64,000 nt of DNA. It comes from Hyphomicrobiales bacterium (GTDB lineage Bacteria; Pseudomonadota; Alphaproteobacteria; Rhizobiales; Rhizobiaceae). The stretch spans positions 378 through 64,377 of the forward strand of contig UBJR01000030.1 of assembly GCA_900465675.1 (NCBI GenBank). The letters run 5' to 3'. Below are positions 24,805-33,109 of this stretch, piece by piece (positions within the stretch are counted from its first letter, which is position 1; each line of letters begins with the position of its first letter). The notes under the pieces are model-generated. The model was not told the DNA's origin. It made no database searches and was given only the letters and a program-made list of their open reading frames with translations. The translations under genes and the position numbers were made by a program.

Positions 24805-26112
24805 ATGGCAGACGCAGCAGTGGACCAGCGGGGTTCCAAATCCGGTTTCGGTTCGGCGAGTAAGCCATTTTCCACCTTCGAACGCATGGTCGCCTGGCGC
24901 TATCTGCGCGCCCGGCGAAAGGAAGCCTTCATTTCGGTGATCGCCGGCTTCTCCTTCGTCGGCATCATGCTCGGCGTCGCGACGCTGATCATCGTTATGG
25001 CCGTGATGAACGGGTTCCGCACCGAGCTGATCTCGCGCATTCTCGGCATCAATGGCCATATGATCGTCCAGCCGGTCGATGCGCCGTTCACCGACTATGC
25101 GGCGCTGACGGAGAAATTCGCCGCTGTGCCCGGTATCCGCATGGCGCTGCCGCTGGTCGAGGGCCAGACGCTGGCGTCGGGCCAGGGTGGGGCGGGCAGC
25201 GGCGCGCTGGTGCGCGGTATCCGCTCCGAAGACCTGACCAAGCTCAAAACCGTCTCCGACAACATCAAGTCCGGCGATCTGGTCGGCTTCATGTCCGGGC
25301 AGGGCGTGTTGATCGGCTCCGGCATGGCCAACCAGCTTGGGCTGCAGGCCGGCGATACGATCACGCTGATTTCGCCGGAAGGCGACGTCACGCCGATGGG
25401 CGTCAATCCGCGTGTCAAGTCCTACACCATATCGGGTATCTTCGAGATCGGCATGTCGGAATATGATTCCGCCATCATCTACATGCCGCTCGAGGAGGCG
25501 CAGCTCTATTTCAATTCGGAAGGGCTGGTCCAGTCGATCGAGCTCTTCGCCAACAATCCCGATGATATCGACAATCTGAGGCCGAAGGTGGAGGCTGCCG
25601 CCGGCCGCCAGATCGCCATCACCGACTGGCGCCAGCGCAACCAGACCTTCTTCTCCGCCCTTCAGGTCGAGCGCAACGTCATGTTCATGATCCTGACGCT
25701 GATCGTTCTGGTCGCGGCGCTGAACATCATCTCCGGCCTGATCATGCTGGTGAAGGACAAGGGCAGCGATATCGCCATCCTGCGCACCATGGGCGCAAGC
25801 TCCGGTGCGATCATGCGCATCTTCTTCATGACCGGCGCCGCCATCGGCATCGTCGGTACGCTGGCAGGCGTTCTGCTCGGCGTCGTCGTCTGCATCAATA
25901 TCGAGTCGATCCGCCAGTTCTTCTCCTGGATCACCGGCACCATTCTCTTCAATCCGCAGCTCTATTTCCTGAGCCAGCTGCCGGCACAGATGAGCGTCAG
26001 CGAGACGACCTCTGTCGTCATCATGGCGCTGACGCTGTCCTTCCTTGCGACCATCTTCCCGGCCTGGCGCGCCTCGCGCCTCGATCCGGTGCAAGCGCTA
26101 CGCTACGAATAA
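24805..26112 (+). CDS. lolC: Lipoprotein-releasing ABC transporter permease LolC/LolE
   Basis: The 435-residue protein is the membrane subunit of the Lol transporter that extracts lipoproteins from the inner membrane. It has the LolC topology: one transmembrane helix near residues 45-70 (ISVIAGFSFVGIMLGVATLII), a large periplasmic domain, and three helices in the C-terminal FtsX domain (about 290-420). The signature ERNVMFMILTLIVLVAALNIISGLIMLVKDK is intact. As in other alphaproteobacteria a single permease gene probably forms a homodimer. Ribosome binding site GGAGG seven bases before the ATG. Confidence 0.92.
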   Translation: MADAAVDQRGSKSGFGSASKPFSTFERMVAWRYLRARRKEAFISVIAGFSFVGIMLGVATLIIVMAVMNGFRTELISRILGINGHMIVQPVDAPFTDYAALTEKFAAVPGIRMALPLVEGQTLASGQGGAGSGALVRGIRSEDLTKLKTVSDNIKSGDLVGFMSGQGVLIGSGMANQLGLQAGDTITLISPEGDVTPMGVNPRVKSYTISGIFEIGMSEYDSAIIYMPLEEAQLYFNSEGLVQSIELFANNPDDIDNLRPKVEAAAGRQIAITDWRQRNQTFFSALQVERNVMFMILTLIVLVAALNIISGLIMLVKDKGSDIAILRTMGASSGAIMRIFFMTGAAIGIVGTLAGVLLGVVVCINIESIRQFFSWITGTILFNPQLYFLSQLPAQMSVSETTSVVIMALTLSFLATIFPAWRASRLDPVQALRYE

Positions 26113-26115
26113 GGA

Positions 26116-26811
26116 ATGCTGAACTCCATGAAACGCAATGTCGTTCTCAAGCTTTCCGGCGTCGAGCGTCACTACGGGCAGGGCGATACGGTGCTCTCCA
26201 TTCTGAAGGGCGCGGATTTCACGCTGCATAGCGGCGAAATCGTCGCTCTCGTTGCACCATCGGGCACCGGCAAATCGACCCTGCTGCATCTGGCGGGTCT
26301 GCTTGAACATCCTGATGATGGCGAGGTCAGCATCAACGGTCATGCCTGCAACGGGCTCTCCGATGACAAGCGCACCGCGATCCGCCGCAGCGAGATCGGC
26401 TTCGTCTATCAGTTTCATCACCTGCTGCCGGAATTCTCGGCGCAGGAAAACATCATGATGCCGCAGATGATCTCGGGCTTGGCGCGCAAGGAAGCCGCCG
26501 TCCGCGCCCAGCAGCTGCTCGAATACATGCGCATCGGCCATCGCGGTTCCCATCGCCCAGGCGAACTCTCCGGCGGCGAGCAGCAGCGCGTGGCGATCGC
26601 CCGCGCAGTTGCCAACGCGCCGAGCCTGCTTCTCGCCGACGAGCCGACCGGCAATCTCGACCCGGAAACCGCCAACTACGTCTTCGACGCGCTGGAAGCG
26701 CTGGTTCGCCAGTCCGGTCTCGCGGCCCTGATCGCCACCCACAATCACGATCTCGCCGCGCGCATGGACCGCCGTGTGACGATCACCGACGGCAAGGTCG
26801 TCGAATTCTAA
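26116..26811 (+). CDS. lolD: Lipoprotein-releasing ABC transporter ATP-binding protein LolD
   Basis: LolD (231 residues) drives lipoprotein release by LolC. Walker A (APSGTGKST), the Q-loop region QFHHLLPEF, the ABC signature LSGGEQQR and Walker B (LLLADEPTGNLD) with the final His of ATHNH are present. The first ATG is 26116, three bases after lolC, with AAGGA touching it; ATG 26128 (MKRNVVL) is an equally plausible start. Its stop overlaps the stop of the convergent DUF5680 gene by four bases. Confidence 0.94.
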   Translation: MLNSMKRNVVLKLSGVERHYGQGDTVLSILKGADFTLHSGEIVALVAPSGTGKSTLLHLAGLLEHPDDGEVSINGHACNGLSDDKRTAIRRSEIGFVYQFHHLLPEFSAQENIMMPQMISGLARKEAAVRAQQLLEYMRIGHRGSHRPGELSGGEQQRVAIARAVANAPSLLLADEPTGNLDPETANYVFDALEALVRQSGLAALIATHNHDLAARMDRRVTITDGKVVEF

Positions 26812-27272
26812 AGGCGGATCAGACCGCCGCGATAATCGAGTTCGTAAGCGCGCCGTTCTTCGACGACAATCATCTCCATGCCGCGGAAATGCCCGCAATC
26901 ACCCTCGCTTCGGTCGATATACAGGCCGAACGCGTGCTCATATTCCATGCCGCCGAGAAAGCGTTTTTCACCACCATAAAGCGCCGAGAGCGCTGCCTTG
27001 ATCACGGCCCCGGCGCGGCTACCGTCGATCAGCCGCGGCTCGATGATGTGGCCGAAGTAGTTCATCGCCCAGACGGGCTCGCCATTCAACCAGACGGTCT
27101 CCTGGCCTGCGAAATCGGTGCCGCCGAAATAGCTGTCGAGATAGCGCCATTCGCCGCGCTCATAGCCGATATCCTGCGATCCCGGCCGGCAGGCCGCGAT
27201 CTTTGCCCCGCCGCCGACATAGGTCTGCGATTTTGCCTCGACGATGAAGTCGTTCAAGAGAGTGAGATACAT
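26808..27272 (-). CDS. DUF5680-family protein
   Basis: A 154-residue protein of the DUF5680 type, recognised by the AKSQTYVGGGAKI start, GEWRYLDSYFGGTDFAGQETVW and the C-terminal GMEMIVVEERRAYELDYRGGLI. No function is known; no signal peptide or membrane segment is seen. GGAGG lies seven bases before the ATG. A perfect direct repeat GAAC-N7-GAAC, the alphaproteobacterial LexA half-site arrangement, stands 48 bases upstream of the start (27320-27334), which suggests induction on DNA damage. The gene converges on lolD and shares four bases (CTAA) with its stop. Confidence 0.8.
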   Translation of the reverse strand: MYLTLLNDFIVEAKSQTYVGGGAKIAACRPGSQDIGYERGEWRYLDSYFGGTDFAGQETVWLNGEPVWAMNYFGHIIEPRLIDGSRAGAVIKAALSALYGGEKRFLGGMEYEHAFGLYIDRSEGDCGHFRGMEMIVVEERRAYELDYRGGLIRL

Positions 27273-27319
27273 GCCGCGCCTCCTGCGATATGTCTCGCAG
27301 ACGTCGCGCTTTTTGTAAA

Positions 27320-27334
27320 GAACAAAAAGAGAAC
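27320..27334 (-). promoter_or_regulatory. LexA-type box upstream of the DUF5680 gene
   Basis: GAACAAAAAGAGAAC is a perfect GAAC-N7-GAAC direct repeat, the motif bound by LexA in alphaproteobacteria (GTTC-N7-GTTC on the other strand). It lies in the 65-base gap between the FG-GAP gene stop and the DUF5680 start, 48 bases before that start. Base composition alone would give one or two such strings in 64 kb, so position is the main support. Confidence 0.55.
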
Positions 27335-27337
27335 AAA

Positions 27338-27913
27338 TCAGTTGCCGCAGATCGACTGGCCGGTTTCGGCCTTCCAGTCGGTAATGGCGATAACGCGCGG
27401 CTCCGATGTCTGATCCTTGCCGGCTTTTTGCAATTTGCCCGTCAGCGCATTGTAGTCGCAGGTGCCACCGGCATCCGGGTCGAGCGTGTCGTAATCGCTG
27501 TAGGTATAGCCGGCGACGACGAACTGGCCGTTGCGATAGGCGAGCGTCAGTGTTTGCTCCCAGCGGTCCCGGCCGATGGCGCTGTTCTGCGAATGCACGG
27601 AGATCGACGATTTCCCGGCGGCCTTGATCGACGGCTCCTGGCCGTAGATCCCGTCAACAGCCGTGCTGCCCCAGATCTTGCCGGGTGCGCTGGCCGCAAG
27701 CCGCAGCAGATCGTGGTCGTCGCGCAGATAGATGTAGATGCCGAGCTGATCGTCTTCGGCATCCGCCGCAGCCTCGGCAAGCACTGCCAGATCAGGCTTG
27801 CCGTCGCCGTTCCAATCGCCCACGGCAGCATCCACGACGCGGGCGGGGCCGGCGTCGGCGGCAATAGCGGCCTGAGCCGAAAGCAGAGCGGCGGCAAGGA
27901 TTGTGAGGCGCAT
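27338..27913 (-). CDS. Exported FG-GAP/VCBS-like repeat protein
   Basis: The product is 191 residues with a signal peptide (RLTILAAALLSAQAAIAA, about residues 2-19). The mature protein starts with AAVGDWNGDGKPDLAVL, a calcium-loop FG-GAP motif as in integrin-type propeller blades, and the rest resembles other periplasmic proteins of this kind, with two cysteines (GTCDYNA, SICGN) that could pair. Function unknown. ATG 27913 follows AGGAGAG. A longer open frame extends upstream but without a ribosome binding site. A LexA-type box lies 53 bases upstream of the start (27966-27980). Confidence 0.75.
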   Translation of the reverse strand: MRLTILAAALLSAQAAIAADAGPARVVDAAVGDWNGDGKPDLAVLAEAAADAEDDQLGIYIYLRDDHDLLRLAASAPGKIWGSTAVDGIYGQEPSIKAAGKSSISVHSQNSAIGRDRWEQTLTLAYRNGQFVVAGYTYSDYDTLDPDAGGTCDYNALTGKLQKAGKDQTSEPRVIAITDWKAETGQSICGN

Positions 27914-27965
27914 GTTTCTCTCCTGTTCCGCGTTAACCAAACAGAAAACAATCCTGTTGACAACG

Positions 27966-27980
27966 GAACAATAGCGGAAC
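27966..27980. promoter_or_regulatory. LexA-type box between divergent genes
   Basis: GAACAATAGCGGAAC is a perfect GAAC-N7-GAAC direct repeat in the 100-base space between the FG-GAP gene (start 27913, minus) and the 28-codon gene (start 28014, plus). A TTGACA (27957-27962) stands just before it on the plus strand, so the box would cover a promoter spacer; no good -10 is seen. It could govern either or both genes. Confidence 0.55.
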
Positions 27981-28013
27981 AAACTAAAAACATAACGAGT
28001 AAAGGAGAGCCAA

Positions 28014-28100
28014 ATGACTGACATGATCCGTGACGTCGCAGCATTCACCTCCATCGCAATGTTTGTTGCCAGCTTCTCTCTGATTCTGATGGCTATGTAA
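28014..28100 (+). CDS. 28-residue predicted membrane peptide
   Basis: A very short gene with AAAGGAGAG seven bases before its ATG, one of the strongest ribosome binding sites in the window. The peptide starts MTDMIRDVAAFTS with charges at the N-terminus, followed by a hydrophobic stretch IAMFVASFSLILMAM long enough for one membrane helix. It stands alone between a LexA-type box 33 bases upstream and a perfect 8-bp hairpin (28112-28130) downstream, so it looks like a self-contained unit. Function unknown. By size, topology and SOS-type control it resembles Caulobacter SidA, a 29-residue division inhibitor, but no sequence relation is claimed. Confidence 0.65.
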   Translation: MTDMIRDVAAFTSIAMFVASFSLILMAM

Positions 28101-28111
28101 TTTTTCAGGGG

Positions 28112-28130
28112 CCGCATGGCTGCCATGCGG
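28112..28130 (+). terminator. Hairpin after the 28-residue peptide gene
   Basis: CCGCATGG and CCATGCGG form a perfect 8-bp stem with loop CTG, 11 bases after the peptide stop and a TTTTT tract. It probably ends the short transcript before dnaE1. Confidence 0.5.
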
Positions 28131-28215
28131 TTCCGGACAGGGACTTCTTCTGGACATCTCGACGGGCAGGACCGACAATGGCACCGATTCATACGGGCGA
28201 TTGAAGGGACGTGTC

Positions 28216-31200
28216 ATGGCGGATGCAGAGGGCGGATTTATCGGCGGGACGCCGGGTTTCGTTCATCTGCGCGTACACTCGGCCTATTCGCTGCTCGAGG
28301 GTGCGCTGCCGCTGAAGAAGATCCTCTACAAGGCTTCGGGCGACAGCCAGCCGGCGATTGCCATCACCGATACCAACAATCTCTTCGTCGCCCTCGAATT
28401 CGCCCAGAAGGCGATGGACGAGGGGCTGCAGCCGATCATCGGCTGCCAGATCTCCGTCGATATGGAAGACGGACTGGAAGTTGAAAAGCGCGGCGGCCAG
28501 CAGATGATGGGCAAGCTGCCTGCGATCGTCGTGCTGGCGGCAACAGCTGCCGGTTACGAGCGGCTCGTCGATCTCGTGAGCCGCGCCTATCTCGGGGGTG
28601 AAGACAATCAGGCGGTCCACGTCCGCGCCTCCTGGCTGGAGGAAGCCGGCACCGAGGGGCTGATCGCGCTCACCGGTTCGCTGGGCGGCCCCATCGATAT
28701 GGCCCTGAAGCAGGGGCACATGGCGCCTGCGGTTTCGCGCCTGCTGCGTCTCAAGGCGCTGTTCGGCGACCGGCTCTATGTCGAGCTGCAGCGCCATGGC
28801 ACCTATGACAAGCGCCACGAGCAGAAGATGATCGGCCTTGCCTACGAGCACGATCTGCCGCTGGTGGCGACCAACGAGGCCTTCTTCCCGGCGCGGGACG
28901 ACTACGACGCGCATGACGCCTTGATGGCCGTGGCGCACAACGCCATCGTCTCCGACGACAGCCGCTTCCGCCTGACGCCGGATCACTATCTGAAGAGCCG
29001 GGCGGAGATGGCCAAGCTGTTTGCCGATCTGCCGGAGGCGCTGGAAAGCACGCTGGAGATCGCCAGACGCTGCTCCTTCGTGCTGCAGACCCGCAAGCCG
29101 ATCCTGCCGCGCTTTACCGGCGCCAGCGACGACGCCGACGAGGCCGATCGCGCCGAATCCGGCGAGCTGCGCCGTCAGGCCGTCGAAGGCCTCGATATGC
29201 GTCTGGCGACGCTCGGCATGTCACCGGGCTACGAGGAAAAGGACTATCGCGACCGGCTGGAATTCGAGCTCAGCGTCATCGAGAAGATGAAATTCCCCGG
29301 CTACTTCCTGATCGTTGCCGACTTCATCAAATGGGCCAAGCTGCAGGATATTCCGGTCGGCCCGGGCCGCGGTTCCGGTGCGGGTTCGCTGGTCGCCTAT
29401 GCGCTGACGATTACCGACGTCGATCCGCTGCGCTTCTCGCTGCTGTTCGAACGCTTCCTCAATCCCGACCGCGTGTCGATGCCCGACTTCGATATCGACT
29501 TCTGCCAGGACCGCCGCGAAGAGGTGATCCGCTACGTGCAGAAGAAATACGGCCGCGAGCAGGTGGCGCAGATCATCACCTTCGGTTCGCTGCAGGCGCG
29601 TGCTGCACTGCGCGACGTCGGCCGCGTGCTCGAAATGCCCTATGGCCAGGTCGACAAGATCTGCAAGCTGGTGCCGAACAACCCGGCCAATCCGACGCCG
29701 CTGTCGAAGGCGATCGAGGAAGAGCCGAAGCTGCAGGAAGAGGCGGCCAAGGAGCCCGTCGTCGCCCGTCTGCTCGACATCGCCCAGAAGATCGAAGGCC
29801 TTTACCGCCATGCCTCGACCCACGCCGCCGGTATCGTCATCGGCGACCGTCCGCTGTCGAAGCTGGTGCCGATGTATCGCGATCCGCGCTCCGACATGCC
29901 GGTCACCCAGTTCAACATGAAATGGGTGGAACAGGCCGGCCTGGTGAAGTTCGACTTCCTCGGCCTGAAGACGCTGACCGTTCTGAAGGTCGCCGTCGAT
30001 TTCGTCGCCAAGCGCGGTATCAAGGTTGATCTCGCCTCGATCCCGCTCGATGACAAGAAGACCTACGAGATGCTGTCGCGCGGCGAAACGGTCGGCGTGT
30101 TCCAGGTGGAAAGTGCCGGCATGCGCAAGGCGCTGATCGGCATGAAACCCGACTGCATCGAGGACATCATCGCGCTGGTGGCGCTCTACCGCCCGGGCCC
30201 GATGGAAAACATCCCGACCTACAACGCCCGCAAGCATGGCGAGGAAGAGGTCGAGTCGATCCATCCGACCATCGACTACCTGCTGAAGGAAACCCAGGGC
30301 GTTATCGTCTACCAGGAGCAGGTCATGCAGATCGCTCAGGTGCTCTCCGGCTACTCGCTGGGAGAGGCCGACCTTCTGCGCCGCGCCATGGGTAAGAAGA
30401 TCAAGGCCGAGATGGACCAGCAGCGCGAGCGCTTCGTCAGCGGCGCCGTTAAGAATGGCGTGTCGAAGCCGCAGGCCGACAATATCTTCGAATTGCTCGC
30501 CAAGTTCGCCAATTACGGCTTCAACAAGTCACACGCCGCCGCCTACGCCATCGTCTCCTACCAGACGGCCTATATGAAGGCGCATTATCCGGTCGAGTTC
30601 CTCGCCGCCTCGATGACGCTCGATATGTCGAACACCGACAAGGTCAACGACTTCCGTCAGGACGCCAAGCGCCTCGGCATCGACGTGATCGCGCCCTCGG
30701 TCCAGACGTCGTTCCGGCATTTCGAGACGGGCGAGGAGCGGATCTATTATGCGCTGGCAGCGCTCAAGGGCGTCGGCGAAAATGCCGTCGAACACATCGT
30801 CGCGGTGCGTGGCGACAAGCCGTTTTCCAGTATCGAGGACTTCTGCCTGCGCATCGATCCGCGTCAGGTGAACCGCCGCGTGCTGGAAAGCCTGATCTAT
30901 GCCGGCGCCTTCGATTGCTTCAATCTCGACCGGGCGCAGCTTTCGGCTGGTCTCGATCGCGTGCTCGGCTATGCGCAGCGCGCCCAGGAAAACAAGCTGA
31001 GCGGCCAGTCCGATATCTTCGGTGGCGCGCTGTCGTCGGGACCGGAAAAGATCGCCCTGCCGCCTTATTCGCCTTGGCTCGCCTCGGAGCGGCTGCTGAA
31101 GGAGTTCCAGGTTCTCGGTTTCTATCTGACGGCGCATCCGCTCGACAGCTACAACAGCCTGCTGGACAAGATGCGCGTGCAGACCTTTGCCGATTTCTCG

Positions 31201-31701
31201 GCAGCCGTCAGGCAGGGGGCAGCCAATGGCCGGCTGGCCGGTACGGTGATCTCCAAGCAGGAGCGCAAGACGCGCACCGGCAACAAGATGGGCATCATCG
31301 TCTTCTCGGATTCGTCTGGCCAATACGAAGCCGTGCTGTTTTCCGAGATGCTGAACCAGTATCGCGATATACTGGAATCAGGAAAATCCTTCGTCATCAC
31401 CGCCACCGGCGAAGAGCGCCCAGAAGGCATCGGGCTGCGGATCCAGACCATCCAGTCGCTGGAAGAAAAATCGCTGCAGATGCAGAAGACGCTGCGCGTC
31501 TATGTCCGCGATTCCGGCCCTCTGAAGGCGGTTGCCGCTCATCTGAATGCCAAGGGCGAGGGGCTGGTGTCCTTCATCGTCATCAAGGAAGATGGCAAGC
31601 GCGAGGTCGAGGTGGCGCTGCAGCAGAAATACCGCATCACCCCGGAGATCGCCGCGGCGCTGCGCGCAGCACCCGGCATTGTCGATGTCGAGCTCGTCTA
31701 G
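28216..31701 (+). CDS. dnaE: DNA polymerase III alpha subunit
   Basis: DnaE1 (1161 residues) is the replicative polymerase. It begins with the PHP domain (FVHLRVHSAYSLLEGALPLKK, residues 12-32). The catalytic core has GPGRGSGAGSLVAYAL and the metal-binding MPDFDIDFCQDRR, with the third aspartate in VKFDFLGLKTL; finger and thumb segments, a helix-hairpin-helix (ALKGVGENAVEHIV) and an OB-fold near residue 1000 follow. ATG 28216 has GAAGGGACG upstream; an in-frame TTG at 28201 is rejected. Its TAG overlaps the stop of the convergent transpeptidase gene by four bases. Confidence 0.96.
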   Translation: MADAEGGFIGGTPGFVHLRVHSAYSLLEGALPLKKILYKASGDSQPAIAITDTNNLFVALEFAQKAMDEGLQPIIGCQISVDMEDGLEVEKRGGQQMMGKLPAIVVLAATAAGYERLVDLVSRAYLGGEDNQAVHVRASWLEEAGTEGLIALTGSLGGPIDMALKQGHMAPAVSRLLRLKALFGDRLYVELQRHGTYDKRHEQKMIGLAYEHDLPLVATNEAFFPARDDYDAHDALMAVAHNAIVSDDSRFRLTPDHYLKSRAEMAKLFADLPEALESTLEIARRCSFVLQTRKPILPRFTGASDDADEADRAESGELRRQAVEGLDMRLATLGMSPGYEEKDYRDRLEFELSVIEKMKFPGYFLIVADFIKWAKLQDIPVGPGRGSGAGSLVAYALTITDVDPLRFSLLFERFLNPDRVSMPDFDIDFCQDRREEVIRYVQKKYGREQVAQIITFGSLQARAALRDVGRVLEMPYGQVDKICKLVPNNPANPTPLSKAIEEEPKLQEEAAKEPVVARLLDIAQKIEGLYRHASTHAAGIVIGDRPLSKLVPMYRDPRSDMPVTQFNMKWVEQAGLVKFDFLGLKTLTVLKVAVDFVAKRGIKVDLASIPLDDKKTYEMLSRGETVGVFQVESAGMRKALIGMKPDCIEDIIALVALYRPGPMENIPTYNARKHGEEEVESIHPTIDYLLKETQGVIVYQEQVMQIAQVLSGYSLGEADLLRRAMGKKIKAEMDQQRERFVSGAVKNGVSKPQADNIFELLAKFANYGFNKSHAAAYAIVSYQTAYMKAHYPVEFLAASMTLDMSNTDKVNDFRQDAKRLGIDVIAPSVQTSFRHFETGEERIYYALAALKGVGENAVEHIVAVRGDKPFSSIEDFCLRIDPRQVNRRVLESLIYAGAFDCFNLDRAQLSAGLDRVLGYAQRAQENKLSGQSDIFGGALSSGPEKIALPPYSPWLASERLLKEFQVLGFYLTAHPLDSYNSLLDKMRVQTFADFSAAVRQGAANGRLAGTVISKQERKTRTGNKMGIIVFSDSSGQYEAVLFSEMLNQYRDILESGKSFVITATGEERPEGIGLRIQTIQSLEEKSLQMQKTLRVYVRDSGPLKAVAAHLNAKGEGLVSFIVIKEDGKREVEVALQQKYRITPEIAAALRAAPGIVDVELV

Positions 31702-32936
31702 CGCGTCACGGTGATGAAGTCGGTTCCGGCGCCGGTCTCGGGGCCGAGGCCGGTATCGGAAATCGTCATCGTCGAACCGGCGGCCAGCATCATGTCCACC
31801 TTGCGCCTGGTGTCGTCGGGGATCTGGATCCGCGACAGCGCGTTGGCGATCGGGCTGCCCATGATGATCGAGCCTTCCTGCGTCTTGATGCCGAGGCGCT
31901 TCATCGTCTGTGACGGCAGGTTGTTATCAAGCGTCAAGCCCAGCCAGTCGGCCGTGCCGTTTTCCTGATCCACGTTGTGCAGCGTGAAGAAATGCGTTCC
32001 GAGCGCCAGTTGCGGGTTCTCGATGGTAACGGGAGCCTCGAAGACAGGCTTGAAATCCTGGCGGATCATCAGCACGCCGTTCGGCGGCTCGCCTTTGCCT
32101 ACCGCAGCGTAAACTTCCCTTAGGAGAGTATCGCTGGTCAGCGTTCGGTCGCCCTTGAACGCAGTGGGGCGCAAGGCCTTGAAAGCATTGATCGCCTGCA
32201 CCGTCGATGGGCCGAGCAAACCATCCGGATTGCCGGCATTGAAGCCGAGCTGATTGAGGAAGGTCTGGATGTCGATGATCGATTCCCGCTGGGCGCGGCG
32301 GGTGATCAGGATGCGGATCGGCTCAAGGTTTTCAGCGGGGGTTGCCGTTGGCGGGATCAGCGATGCAGACACCGTGTTCATCGCCAGTTGCACCGGCTCG
32401 CCATCGGTGCTGCCGATGGATGGGCGCAGCTGGACGTCGGAGAGCAGCAATGCCGGTTCCGGCGCATTCGGGCGGAACAGCGACGGGTGGTCGATCGGCT
32501 CGGGCACGACGGCAGCATTGCTGATGATAACAGGAACGCTGAGATCCGTCATCTTGTAGAGCTCTTTGGCGAAGGCGGCGGGCATACGCACGCAGCCATG
32601 CGAGGCCGGATAGCGCGGCACCGAATTCGACTCGTGCAGCGCGATGCCGGACCATGTCAGCCGCTGCATCCACGGCATCGGTGCTGCCGAATAGAGATTG
32701 GACTCGTGATATTTCTTCTTCTCGAGCACCGAGAAGATGCCGCTCGGCGTCGTGTGGCCGGGCTTGCCGGTCGAGACTTTCGAGGTCGCCACGACCTCGG
32801 TGCCGTCATAGACCGCAAGCGACTGCTTGTCCTTGGAGACGATGATTTGCAGCGTCCTAGCATCCGCTGCCAGAGCAGGGTTCACCAGTGCGGTTGCCGA
32901 CAGCAAGCCGAGGCCGAAAACAAAACGCGAGAACAT
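31698..32936 (-). CDS. L,D-transpeptidase with peptidoglycan-binding domain
   Basis: The 412-residue exported enzyme has a signal peptide (residues 1-24, ending ALAAD), a YkuD catalytic domain (about 28-150) with the active-site motif SHGCVRM (His113, Cys115, Arg117), and a peptidoglycan-binding helical domain near 220-265 (IDIQTFLNQLGFNAGNPDG). Such enzymes make 3-3 cross-links in peptidoglycan, which dominate polar growth in rhizobia, or attach proteins to it. The C-terminal 140 residues resemble other rhizobial members only. ATG 32936 is chosen because the signal peptide starts there; an in-frame ATG lies at 32972. Confidence 0.88.
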   Translation of the reverse strand: MFSRFVFGLGLLSATALVNPALAADARTLQIIVSKDKQSLAVYDGTEVVATSKVSTGKPGHTTPSGIFSVLEKKKYHESNLYSAAPMPWMQRLTWSGIALHESNSVPRYPASHGCVRMPAAFAKELYKMTDLSVPVIISNAAVVPEPIDHPSLFRPNAPEPALLLSDVQLRPSIGSTDGEPVQLAMNTVSASLIPPTATPAENLEPIRILITRRAQRESIIDIQTFLNQLGFNAGNPDGLLGPSTVQAINAFKALRPTAFKGDRTLTSDTLLREVYAAVGKGEPPNGVLMIRQDFKPVFEAPVTIENPQLALGTHFFTLHNVDQENGTADWLGLTLDNNLPSQTMKRLGIKTQEGSIIMGSPIANALSRIQIPDDTRRKVDMMLAAGSTMTISDTGLGPETGAGTDFITVTR

Positions 32937-33109
32937 GTTACCCAACCAATACGCAATACTCGAGGGGAACAATATTCAACGAAGTTTAAGGAAGGCTTGA
33001 TCGCGAGCCTCCGGGGCGACCGTCACGCACTCGTGATCAAGCGGCCGCTTATTGTAGTGGGCGCGAATGTATGCAAATCTTGACGCTGTGGCGGTTGGGG
33101 AGCCGGGCT

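Noticed and set aside
32967..32981. LexA-like GAAC-N7 repeat upstream of the L,D-transpeptidase gene
   Set aside because: The second half reads AACG, not GAAC, so the direct repeat is broken. Not counted as a LexA site.
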